In this document: positions 53,006-63,545 of the stretch, piece after piece
Numbering within the stretch: the first letter of the stretch is position 1
How the letters are laid out: every line of letters starts with the position of its first letter
Origin: Gigantopelta aegis
Lineage: Eukaryota; Mollusca; Gastropoda; Neomphalida; Peltospiridae
Direction: 5' to 3'
Length of the DNA stretch: 64,000 bases
NCBI RefSeq assembly: GCF_016097555.1
Contig: NC_054701.1
Span: forward strand, 9,037,657 to 9,101,656
Notes under the pieces: generated by a model
Told to the model about the DNA's origin: nothing
The model's database searches: none
Seen by the model: only the letters and a program-made list of their open reading frames with translations
Translations under genes and position numbers: made by a program

Positions 53006-53552
53006 ATATATATATATACAGTTGAATCCCGTGGGCTCGAACCCCGTCGGTGCTCGAGAAAATGTTCGACCCATCGGGTAGTTCGACCGAACCATTCGGT
53101 CAACATCGGACATTTCCGTAACATCAGTTAGAAAGTTGAATTAGATACAAATTGTGTAATACATGTAAATGCACTGAAATTAAATAGATAAATGGCAAAT
53201 TCTTATCTGTATTTACATGAATATATTACTAAACAATTTGAATATTTCAACAATAAAAACGCAGCACTGTCCACTTTCCAGAAATGTAGCCCTTTTCAAA
53301 GAAACGCTTTATGCTGAGGCCCGTCTGTGCACTATTTGTTTGATTGGTATCACGGTTCATCTATCAGTTGCAGTACCACTAGCTGTGCTTGAAATATCAT
53401 TAGCGATAGCCGCTTAACAAACAACATGACAAGTGTGGTGACAAAAGGATTGCATGGCTAGTGTTACGATTCCCCGATTCATCTATGTCTGCGTCGTTAA
53501 ATAAAACAAATTACATATATTATAATTATATAGTATCAATTATTTGACATCC
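52909..53552. other. Insertion flank: (TA)n and pogo-like end
   Basis: About 70 bp of (AT)n (52949-53019), then 'cagttgaatcccgtgggctc' after a TA, resembling a pogo-type terminus. A SINE-tail-like 'gtctgcgtcgttaaataaaa' is at about 53485. No gene is seen. Confidence 0.55.
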
Positions 53553-54090
53553 AGTAGCCTATGATTAATTAATGTGAAACAGTGGTGTCGTTAGACAAAA
53601 CAAACTGTTTTAATTCTGGGGCTTCCCACGTGCATACATACAGAACAAACACACGAAAATGCACCGGAAAGTACACACATACACGATACATAAAACAAGG
53701 TATTTGTATTGTCTGTGATATAGATATAAATAGACAAAAATAGCCTAGGGCCAATAATTAGCATTTTTAAGCCTCTATGTATATAAAACATATTATTTAA
53801 AATATAATAACATAATTAGAAATGTTTTCATAATTCCAAATTGAAAGATATAAAAGATATAACTTACTCACGCACTTCCCGCCAAACTGCTAACAATACT
53901 TGGAAAAAACACTCAGTTCCGCGAATTTTGTTTTTATTTCCGGGGATTTCTTTCCTCTAGACACGGTATCATGTTTACTAGCTTAATAAGTTATGGTTCA
54001 GGCTATCTAAGCGTCGCTAGTAGCCTGCTTCACTATTTCGTCAGTGGCGCGAAACGAGGCAACTGAGTTTGGTTTAAGTCTAGTTGTACG
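53553..54090. repeat. 2.9-kb tandem unit, copy 4, right end
   Basis: It resumes at 'cctatgattaattaatgtga' exactly where 45534 left off and ends 'tttaagtctagttgta', the unit end. Copy 4 is therefore split by about 8 kb of inserted DNA, including the BEL/Pao element. Confidence 0.92.
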
Positions 54091-54832
54091 TAAAACACAC
54101 ACACACACACACGCACACGCACAAGTCATGACTATGGTCGCCGATAGCTAACCGCGTATAAAATTGGAAAATTGGAAATGTCGGAGTTCGATGATTATGT
54201 CGATGTCATCTGTAAGGGTTTTATGTGTTGCCTCTCGATTAAAAAAAAGGTGAAATAATTGGTGGCCTTCTAAATTATATCAAATATTTATTCAGAACCA
54301 TGTGTAACTCGGGGTGGGGTGGAACGGGGTGGGGTGGGGTGATACGATGGTTTGGCCATTTTAAGGGGGTACTCTACACAGCTAAACAGGTTAGGTATTA
54401 TATGATTTTACATATTATAATCATGCTATTCATAGTCAGTACGTACCTTTTCCACCATTAAGTAGTTACATTGTACCCACTCATACCGCTCACTCCATAT
54501 TAAACAGTTTAGTCTAACCCACATTTTTACAAATGTTTGGATAAAATTAATGATGTATAAACGTGTATTGTTTTTTTAATTAAATAATAGCTTACATAAG
54601 TTTAAAATTAATTCATTACTAGGCCTATATTGTAACAAAATGTAGGGTTTTCTATTTATACAAATGTACAAACAATACCTTACGATACATAGCTTTTTCT
54701 TTCATTGTCTCAATACTCTCGGAACACTCATGCGGTATTCATGCACGTGCAATGAGGGGATGAGGGATGGGCTTAAATGTAACTGTCGTCCCTTACTAGT
54801 AGTACCATTCAGTGCTTGTATGCTGTTCAATA

Positions 54833-55950
54833 ATGGAAAATCAAGCCAAGAGACATAGGAAAGCGAATTTTACAGACACTGAAATAAGAGTGCTATTAGA
54901 AGAAATAAGTGTTGATCATAAAACATTGTTTATGGCCAACAACCAAACTGTCACAAACAGGTTAAAGGGGGATATTTGGAAAAGAATAACTGCAAAAATC
55001 AGTGCATGCGGCGTGGCAGAACGTACACCACAAGAGGCGAAAGAAAAATGGAGATCGTTGAAAGGGGCCGTCCTAAACAAGCAGAAAAGACAGACGAAAA
55101 CGGGAGGTGGACCACCAGATAAACCAGTGCCATACGAGGACATCATCGTGACCATAATTGGAGAAAATTCAAACCTCTACACTGGAATAGAAGGTAACCC
55201 TAGTTTAATTTACATTATTTTCTTGTATTGTGCAAGAAAACAAAAACAACTATTTTCTAACACATTTAAAAAGTAAAACCAAACTCACATTAATATTTTA
55301 TTTTTAACAAAACACCATTTCATTTTATAATTTCTTTTAAATTTTATGGCAATGAATTTTATTCAATCAATACGTAATAATGATTATTACAAAAATAAAT
55401 AATATTAGGTATAATTTATTTCTTTTCAGTGCAAGGAACAGACACTTATGAAAACCCACAAACCCAAGCAGTCGAGTGCAAGAATAACACTGAAAATACG
55501 TGTGTGGTTTCCTCGGAACCCACGCCACATTGCTCAAAGGAATACCCTGAGGATTTGACATCCGTCCAAACTATCTCTGGCCCACCAACTTCATCTCTCA
55601 CTTTAACACCGCTTTTAAATGTAGACACAACACTATGTCAGGACGATGATAATATAGCAGTTGCTATTGTAAATGAAAGTAAAACATTTGAAGCAAAACA
55701 ATCAGCTTCACCATCACTTGACAAAATATTAATAACGAAATCAAAGGCCCAAAATAGAAAAATAAAAAGAAAGTCCTTGGTGGAGAAAGGGCTAGATGAT
55801 CATGAGAATGATCTATTTGAGGAATATCTCAAAAGTGAGATAGAAAAAAACAAGGCCATGACCATTTTTTTCAATAACAAAAACAAAAAGATTTTGTTAG
55901 GAATTAAAAAACTTGAAAAAATTGAAAAGGAAGACGAGTTACATAATTAA
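54833..55950 (+). CDS. Harbinger Myb/SANT-like DNA-binding protein, two exons
   Basis: Exons are 54833-55193 and 55430-55950, with donor 'gtaacc', acceptor 'tttcttttcag' and matching phase 1, giving 293 residues. Residues of about 8-95 form a trihelix/Myb_DNA-bind_5-type domain (RKANFTDTEIRVLLEEISVD..., then DIWKRITAKI..., KEKWRSLKGAVLNKQKR), followed by a Gly/Pro linker. Exon 2 encodes a low-complexity acidic middle and a Lys/Glu-rich helical C-terminus. In known Harbinger elements this partner brings the transposase into the nucleus and onto the transposon ends. AATAAA at 55970 lies 20 nt after the stop. The frame is intact. A host-domesticated copy (NAIF1-like) is the alternative, but pairing with the transposase favours an element gene. 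Confidence 0.88.
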
Positions 55951-56233
55951 ATTTTGTAATGAAAACTGCAATAAATTCATTTAATAATAGGGATATTTGT
56001 ATGAATACCCTGAATGAACTTATTACACCTACATTATTAATGAACAACATGCTATGAACAAATATGGTTTTTACGTTTTACTTAGGCAAAGTTATTGTTT
56101 ACGTTTATTTTGTAATTGTAATACGTAATAAAGAAAGCAAATATTTATGTTGTTTCGTGGTCACTTTATTAAGCACAAGGAAGCAAAGTAATATTCAATT
56201 AATAATGTAATGTTTATTTAACACGATGGACTT

Positions 56234-57579
56234 TCAGTGAAAATAATTGTTGATTAATCTCTCTCTGGCAGTTTTTCCAGAAGCAAGCCTGGCACGTTCT
56301 ATCATTGGGTTGTTTACAGGTAGGACTTCCTCCATGTGGGCATCTGAAGCTTGTTCATAGTCAGGTTCATCGTCACTGTCACTGTCTGTGTCTGGGACAT
56401 CTAAGTTGAGCCTTCTGGCATGGTTACTTAGCATAACACATACTGCAATAACTTTACATGCCTTGGCAGGAGTCAAACGAAGTCTGCGAAGACAGTGCCA
56501 TCTCCTCTTCAAAACTCCTATGGCCCGTTCGATAGCTGTACGTGTTGAACTATGACTGAAGTTGTAGTTTCTCTCTTGACGTGTAGTGGGATTAGAAATC
56601 GGAGTTAACAACCAGTCACGCAACATATAGCCACTGTCTCCTAAGATGATTCCTCTCATAGGCTGCCTTTTGTTCTCAAAATCTTCGAATAAAGATGACT
56701 CTCGTAAATTTCTTGAATCATGTACACTTCCAGGCCATTTCGCAATACAGTTGATGAATATGAGGTCTGCGTCACACATCAGCTTTAAAACAAATATTAA
56801 CTGTTTATGCATTTGAAATAATTTACAAATGCATACAAAAGATATTTCAATCATAAATCAACATAAACACTTTATAATCCAGCCAGCACATTACCATATA
56901 CTTATCAACATATACCCACCCATGCACCTCACCGAAAGCTAATCGTTAAATACCTACCTACATACATACATACATACATACCTATATACACATGCACATA
57001 CCTACCGACCTACACACATACCTACATACCTATATACATACATACATATTCATGAAATATATATTTATAATACATAAATCATCTTACCTGAACATTGATG
57101 GAATGGTAGACTTTCCTGTTAACAAATTCATGTTCATTCTGCGTAGGAGCTTGTATTTGAACTTGAGTCCCATCGATGCATCCAACCACATTTGGAAATC
57201 CACTCATGTCATAAAATTTAGTTTTTATGGCATCTTGTTTTTTTCCATTGGGTAATCGAACTCTTGTCACAGTTCGGCTTACGGTTGATTGGTCAACTCC
57301 TATAAGCTCCCCACAAACGTCTTGGAAACTGCCACTGGCAAAGTATCTAAGTGTAATTAGCACTTGCAGAAGAGGGGTCAATGAACCCATCCGTTTAGAT
57401 AATAGAATATCGACGCTGATGTCATCTGTGATTGCTAGAATTTCCTGTCTTCTAAATGTAAACTTGGCAAATATGACATCATCGTCAAAAACATCAAACG
57501 GATGAATTCGGTCCCTAAATATTCTGTTTCTCCTCAGTAATCGGCGTTCTCGATAACGCTGAAGAATGACAGCAGCCAT
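56234..57579 (-). CDS. PIF/Harbinger DDE transposase (HARBI1-like), two exons
   Basis: Exons are 57579-57088 and 56782-56234. The donor is 'caggtaaga' and the acceptor 'gttttaaag', phase 0. The 346-residue product is close to HARBI1 length. An N-terminal helix-turn-helix region (TPLLQVLITLRYFASGSFQD, DQSTVSRTV) precedes the DDE_Tnp_4 core. Catalytic candidates are D in GCIDGTQV, D in PGSVHDSRNL and E in ERAIGVLKRRW, with LGDSGYMLRDWL between. The acidic C-terminus ends TARERLINNYFH. No frame break is seen. AATAAA on the - strand sits at 56218-56213. The gene converges on the Myb-like gene with about 280 bp between stops. Confidence 0.93.
56855..57078. other. Transposase intron with (CATA)n
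   Basis: Part of the 305-bp intron (57087-56783). It carries an imperfect (catacata)n/(cctacata)n stretch at about 56950-57050. Confidence 0.8.
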
Positions 57580-57772
57580 GTTGTTTTCTGACTTATACGC
57601 GGTTAAGATACTTAAACGCACAAAAAATTGTGTGTAACTTTATCCGCGTTTAAGACCTCCGGTTAGTCCTAACCGTGCTTCATGCATAGGAAATTTCAGT
57701 TTTTATACGCTGGTTAGAAATTAAACGCGGTTAAAATAGTTATACGGTCGTCATGCATACGGCCCCTGATCG

Positions 57773-59250
57773 TTGCAATAACTGAGCTCGAAGTAGGAAT
57801 AATGGTTGATGATTCTACTGTTGATATATTGGCTTACGCTGACGACATCATTCTTTTAGCAGAATCAGAGGATGACCTCAATATCATGCTTGACTGTTTG
57901 AATATGTTGAAAAGTCTAAAGTGATACACTTCCGAAATCCATCAGTTGTAAAGACAAACTGTAACTTTATATGTGGAGATTGTTGAATGCTATAATTATT
58001 TGGGACTTCTCTTAACTGAGCATTTAAACTACGGCCGCATGGCCAGATCTGTAGCCTGTTCCGCCAGTAGCGCACTCGGTCTGTTAATCTCTAAATACAA
58101 ATTTCTCGATAGAATGCAATATCGTACATACACCAAGCTCTACGATACTATGGTATGGTCCATTATTGACTATGGAGCAGCTATCTGGGGAACCTCACAA
58201 TTTTCTTGTATTGATGCTACACATAACAGAGCCATACGTTTCTTTCTCGGATTACGAAAATACGCCCCAAATAACGCTGCAGGCGGGGACATGGGCTGGA
58301 TTCCTCCAATAGTTCGGCAGTAGGGCACTGTATCAAGGCATTATATGAGATTGAGAAATTTGAATCAACACCGAATCACGTCTCACATCTGGTTGTGGTC
58401 TCACCGGTGGTCAACACGCAGGAAAAATAACTGGTCTTTAAAGTCAACAATAAATTCATTAAACTTGGGCTAAATCACTTCCTTAACTTACAATGCAAAT
58501 ATGGTAAAAGGTATGTAGTCAACAAGGTGAAGGACAGAGTCAACGAAGAAGTCTTAACAGAATGGAAACGGGCGTTTATACAACCACACGGCAGAACAGG
58601 TGTCGGGGGGGATAAATTAAGAATGTATTCTTGTTTTAAAGATATTTTTAAAGTAGAGCCCTATGTAACCAGTTACTTGCCTCGATACCACAGAAGTGCT
58701 CTCGCTAAGTTTAGATGCGGAGTTGCCCCCCTGAAAGTTGAAACCGGTCGATACAATAATACACCACTGGAAGAAAGAACGTGTTTTAATTGTCCCAACC
58801 ACATTGAAGACGAGTGCCACGTTTTACTTGAATGTCCGTTATATGTAAATATTAGATTAGAAGTACTCGCTTACTGTAGGACATTACTTTTAAATTTTGA
58901 TCACTGCACCGACATCCAAAAAGTGTGTTTTATCTTGTCCTGTCCCGATATATGTATTTTATCTGCCAAAACCTGCTATTTTATTCTTAAACATAGAAAA
59001 TCCCTTTTATACACTATGAAATGATTCGTGTATATATCTTATTGTTTTATCGGTGCTGCAATTATTTTAGCTGTATATTTGTTGTTGTTTTTTGTCTTCT
59101 TTAGATGTTTTTATTCAATAGTCTCTCGTAACTCAATATAGAGTGGCTCATTACAACTTTATTACTTTTATTGATTGTATGTATATGTTGTATTTTTATT
59201 TTGTTGTAATGAGGTGAGACTTTAATAAACTATCTGTCTGTCTGTCTGTC
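57773..59250 (+). mobile_element. 5'-truncated LINE, Jockey/Ingi-type group
   Basis: It opens in the RT palm with 'DILAYADDIILLAESEDDLN', then 'CYNYLGLLLTEHLNYGRMAR' and 'TYTKLYDTMVWSIIDYGAAI'. Last comes a C-terminal part with Cys/His spacing 'CFNCPNHIEDECHVLLECPL' ending at 59024. It is broken by stops or frameshifts near 57924, 57985 and 58323-58520. The 3' end is 'aataaactat' + (ctgt)n, a short-repeat tail typical of non-LTR elements. The missing 5' part coincides with the Harbinger boundary. The exact clade was not determined. Confidence 0.85.
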
Positions 59251-59305
59251 ACACACACGCACGCACGCACACGCATACGCATACGCATACACGTACACAC
59301 ACGAT
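59225..59305. repeat. (CTGT)n and (AC)n microsatellite
   Basis: LINE tail repeat followed by CA/CG-rich dinucleotides. Confidence 0.9.
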
Positions 59306-59559
59306 ATATAAAACAAGGTAATTTTATTGGAAATTATATGAATATTAAGTAGATTAATAGGACATATAATTAGCAATATTATGTTAAATGCATCTAATAC
59401 ACAAGGTTACATATATACAGAACATTTTATTCAAATATAATGAGCTAATTAGAAATGGCTTAATAAAGTTAAAGTTATTAAAAATGCAACTGAAAATGTG
59501 AAAAAGCAATACGCAGTTTCTGTCTATTTAAGAGAAAGTATAAGTACAATACCCATTGA
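59306..59559. other. AT-rich spacer between two LINEs
   Basis: Includes text similar to the 2.9-kb unit ('cacgatatataaaacaaggt', 'gagctaattagaaatg' at about 59300-59460), so part may be a decayed tandem-unit end. Confidence 0.5.
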
Positions 59560-62500
59560 AGCGATACAATTCGTAATAAATTACCAACTTTTTTATGAAA
59601 CCTTATTAATGGAAATAAGAGGCAAAACGATTTCATATTCTGCTTACAGAAAAAAAGAAACAAAATGAATTAGAAAAACAAATATGTGACAAAATTAGAA
59701 TGCAACGAAGAAATGACTAACATAAATATAATAGAAAAAACAAAATACAACTAGAGAAATTAAGAGAAGAATAATTAAAAGGACATTATGTAAGATCAAG
59801 AGCGAAATGGGTCGAATAAGCAGAAAAGCCTAAGAAATATTTCTGCAAAATGAAATCGAGAAATTATTACCGCAAGTTAATATCAACATTAAAGTTAGAA
59901 AATGGTGAGGAAATAACAAATCAGAAACAAATTCTTTAAAAACCCAAACATTTTTTATTTTATTTTTTTTAAACCCTGTACTCTGCGCCCTCTAGTGAAG
60001 TAAGTGATGAGATTACAGATAAATTAAATGGACTTAATTATAATAAGCTAACTGACGAGGAAGCAGATGCACTGGAAGGAGAAATAAAATATTCAGAAGT
60101 GCTATCATTTAAAAAAAAAAAAAAAATGAAAAAGCCCTGGGTCTGGTGGATTCGCTGCTGAATTCTTCAAGTTCTTTTGGATTACTTTAGCTTATGTTAT
60201 CATTAGATCAATAAATTATAGTTATATTGTTGAAGAAATGTCTGAAGTCCAAAAGATGGGCATCATTACCTGTATTTCCAAACCAAATAAACCAAACCAG
60301 TTTTTTTTTAAATTGGAGGCCTTTAACATTGCTTAACTGTACTTATAAACTAGCTTCAGGCTGTATTGCCAATAGAATAAAAACAGTGCTTGATAAAATA
60401 ATTAGTAAAGACCAAACTGGTTTTATTAAAGGTAGATATATTGGTGAAACTATTCGATTAATATATGACATGCACTACACGGACGTCCACGATATACCAG
60501 GTCTCCTGCTTTTTGTAGATTTTGAAAAAGCTTTCGACTCTGTATCATGGGTATTTATTGAAAAATTATCAGATATTTTTAATTTCAAAACCTCAATTAA
60601 AAACTGGATTAAACTCTATATAATAATTCAGTGTCGAGGGTGATTCAAAATGGCTTTCTGTTAGAAACATTTAAATTAGAAAAAGGATGTAGACAAGGCG
60701 ATCCACTATCTCCTTATATTTTTAGTATTTGCGCTGAAATTTTAGCTATATTAATAAAAATAACAAAAACATAAATGGAATAACAATCGATGGTGAGCAA
60801 TATTTAATATCCTAATACGCAGACGATACAACTTTTATACTTGATGGAACTCCTGGATCTGTTTAATACTTTAACAATATTAGAATATTATGCCACAGTA
60901 TCTGGATTAAAAATAAATTATACAAAATCAAAAGCTATTTGGATAGGCAGTAAAAAATACTCAAAAAAATGTTTATCACCATTCAAGATGAAAATTGGAA
61001 TGGAATACAACAGAATTTAAGATGCTCGGAATAACGTTTACAGTGAATTTACAATTAATTGTTAAAGCGAATTACCCCACAAAAATTAATGAAATTAAAC
61101 TATTGATAAAACTATGGTTAATAAGGCAGTTAACTGTCTTAGGAAGATTAACCGTATTAAAAACACTTATAATACCTAAAATTACGTATTTACTAATTGC
61201 ACTACCAAACCCATCCAAAAAAAGTAGTTGGCAATTTGAATACTAGTAGATTATTTCATAAATTCATTTGGCAAAATAAACCCGATTAAATATTAAGTCT
61301 GGAGCTCCACGCGGTAAGACGTGTTTCTTTCGTTTGTCCACACTGCACGTGCTTTCGCGGCTCGACTTGGGGATCCTTCACTTCGTTGTTTTTGTCAGCG
61401 AAGTGAAGTTTTCTATTGGGATGTATGCGGCCATTAGAACTGATTGAACGCTGGAACGCTTCTCGTTTCGACAGTCTGCACCACCAGGTTGGATTCCTTT
61501 TTAGCGAGATTTCTTGCCTCCACGTCATTTCTCCGTCTGACTATGTTGACTTGTTTTTTTCGTGACTCGTATGACGGCCATTCTGCAGAACGCCACGGTT
61601 GTTGGCGTTTAGTATCTACATGTCCGAGCCTGTCCTAGCAGCACTGGAAGATTGACCGCCCCACTCCAAGAAGAAATAGGAAGCGGGGTCGGTCCCTACT
61701 ACTCTTTTTCTAGACTTTACCTTGCTTTATAGTGATATAGACCGGCCTCGGTGGCGTCGTGGCAGGCCATCGGTCTACAGGCTGGTAGGTACTGGGTTCG
61801 GATCCCAGTCGAGGCATGGGATTTTTAATCCAGATACCGACTCCAAACCCTGAGTGAGTGCTCCGTAAGGCTCAATGGGTAGATGTAAACCACTTGCACC
61901 GACCAGTGATCCATAACTGGTTCAACAAAGGCCATGGTTTGTGCTATCCTGCCTTGGGAAGCGCAAATAAAAGATCCCTTGCTGCCTGTCGTAAAAAGAG
62001 TAGCCTATGTGGCGACAGCGGGTTTCCTCTAAAAACAGTGTCAGAATGACCATATGTTTGACGTCCAATAGCCGATGATAAGATAAAAAATCAATGTGCT
62101 CTAGTGGCGTCGTTAAATAAAACAAACTTCTTCTTCTTCTTATAGTGATACCATCTCGTATCCTTCGGAGTCGGGCCCGTCCACACCACTATACCAACCC
62201 ATGACGACTGGACTTTACCCTAGTCTGATACTCCCTCTCGTTCAGACGGATCCGGCTTCTCAAGATCTGTATTTCAGCACCGCACTACACCTTCAACATC
62301 TATCGACTGTCAATCTAGGGGTTTTCTTGACGGGATGCAACCCATCTCGTCCCTTTAAGCCGTGCACCCAAACGGCCTTAACGAGGCCACTCGCGTGGAC
62401 ATATCGATCGGACTTTAAACTTTTAGATCTGCGTTCAAAATTTTATGTCGAAATTACTTCTTTTTTTTAAATAGTATTAAATAGTCCGATCCTCTCCGAT

Positions 62501-62640
62501 GCTCCAAATTATATAAATATTCGGCCGAGCAGTCAATTCTTTTTATTTTTGGCTTGTAACCTTTTTATTTATTTTATTTATTCTATTAACTTTTTTACTA
62601 ATTGCTGTTTTCAAAATTCTGCCCATTTTCACACACACAC
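59560..62640 (+). mobile_element. Tx1/L1-like LINE, 5'-truncated, carrying a SINE
   Basis: The linker before RT ('SRAKWVE', 'KYF', 'LENGEEITNQKQI' at about 59795-59930) is followed by RT: 'NWRPLTLLNCTYKLASGCIA', 'DQTGFIKGRYIGETIRLIYD', 'FVDFEKAFDSVSW', 'GCRQGDPLSPYIFSICAEIL', 'YADDTTFILDG' and 'SGLKINYTKSKAIWIGSKKY'. Several frame breaks and stops (for example near 60640, 60770, 60815) mean it is inactive. After 'QNKPD' (about 61288) comes the same GC-rich 3' segment as at 42060, interrupted at 61738 by a SINE and resuming at 62151. From about 60563 it aligns with 41331-42990 at high identity. Confidence 0.88.
61738..62139 (+). mobile_element. Full-length tRNA-derived SINE with 11-bp target duplication
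   Basis: The head 'ccggcctcggtggcgtcgtg' (A box) and 'gggttcggatcccag' (B box) are followed by the shared body 'atcccttgctgcctgtcgta', 'tttgacgtccaatagccgat' and 'gtggcgtcgttaaataaaac', then a (ctt)n tail. It is flanked by 'ttatagtgata' at 61727-61737 and 62140-62150. The sister LINE at about 42490 shows the uninterrupted site 'ttattgtgatacc'. Confidence 0.95.
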
Positions 62641-62656
62641 ACACACACACACACAC
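62630..62656. repeat. (CA)n microsatellite
   Basis: About 26 bp of CA at the end of the LINE 3' segment. Confidence 0.95.
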
Positions 62657-62685
62657 CTCGATCCCAAGTCAGGCCACCGATCTTA

Positions 62686-62766
62686 TCGGAGGTCGGACTC
62701 GGGATGGGCGTGTTCGAAACCCTAGTGGTATATGGGCACGTTAAACTAGTTATCATCATCTGTGTG
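62686..62766 (+). mobile_element. SINE 3' part, separate family
   Basis: 'ggtatatgggcacgttaaac' followed by 'tagttatcatcatc', a SINE-like tail with ATC repeats. The head is missing. Confidence 0.5.
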
Positions 62767-63287
62767 CATGCCATTGGTCGTACATCCTCAGTGTTGAAGG
62801 TAGACCCAAAACACATGTAAGTCTCTTGCCAAATTCAGGTGTCAGTTAACCAAAAAAATGTAACAACAGTTAGGTTCTTTAAAAGAATTGTATTTATTTG
62901 ATTTAGCTTTATGGCGATTTAATAATTAAATGTGAAATATGTTTGGCATGTTCAACTTTATTTCGCATTTTCTCTTTGGCAATGGACAGCTCACATTTAA
63001 CAGAAATGAAAGAAGGAAAAAAACGGGATACAACCAAAACCACTGCATTGCTTAAGCTAGGTTCACATAAGCCCGTAAAACGGATGCGCTGTACGCAGAA
63101 GTTATACTATAACGTATAGTATTGCTACGTGTAGTTCACGCACTTGGCGGACTTATGTGTGTGCGCTAGCAATCTAGTTTGTGTGAAATATGATCCTGTA
63201 AAATGAATATCTTTAACGCAGTTTTTCGTGCTTATGAGACTCACATTTAAACATTAACACCTACTGTCATATAAACATTTGTTAAAG
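62767..63287. other. Intergenic, nothing identified
   Basis: AT-rich with no recognisable gene or repeat. Confidence 0.55.
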
Positions 63288-63545
63288 TTTGTTTTGTTTA
63301 ATGACACTACTAGAGCACATTGATTTATTGATCATCGGCTATTGGACGTCAAACCTTTGGTGATTTCGACATATAGTCCCGCTATATTTTTTCATTAGTA
63401 GCAAGGGATTTTTTTTATATACGCCATCTCAAAGACAGGATAGCACATACCACGGCCTTTGATATATCAATCGTGGTGCACTGGGCTGAACGAGAAATAG
63501 TCCAATAGGCTCACCGACGGGGATCGATCCTAAACCCACCGGGCA
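63288..63545 (-). mobile_element. SINE, reverse orientation
   Basis: 'gttttgtttaatgacactac' tail complement, 'gatcatcggctattggacgt', 'agacaggatagcacatacca', then 'gaacgagaaatagtccaata' and 'cgacggggatcgatcct' (B-box side of the head). It is truncated within the head. Confidence 0.9.

Larger units (their letters stand above)
54127..57772. mobile_element. PIF/Harbinger DNA transposon, both genes open
   Basis: Two convergent genes, the usual Harbinger pair. The right end, read inward on the - strand, is 'ggggccgtatgcatgacgac' then 'ttaaccgcgtttaa' and 'ctaaccagcgtataaaa'. The left end shows 'catgactatggtcgccgata' then 'ctaaccgcgtataaaa'. The inner terminal motifs match, but the outermost bases on the left do not, so the left terminus is eroded or my boundary is off. 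No clear 3-bp target duplication was found. Confidence 0.85.
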
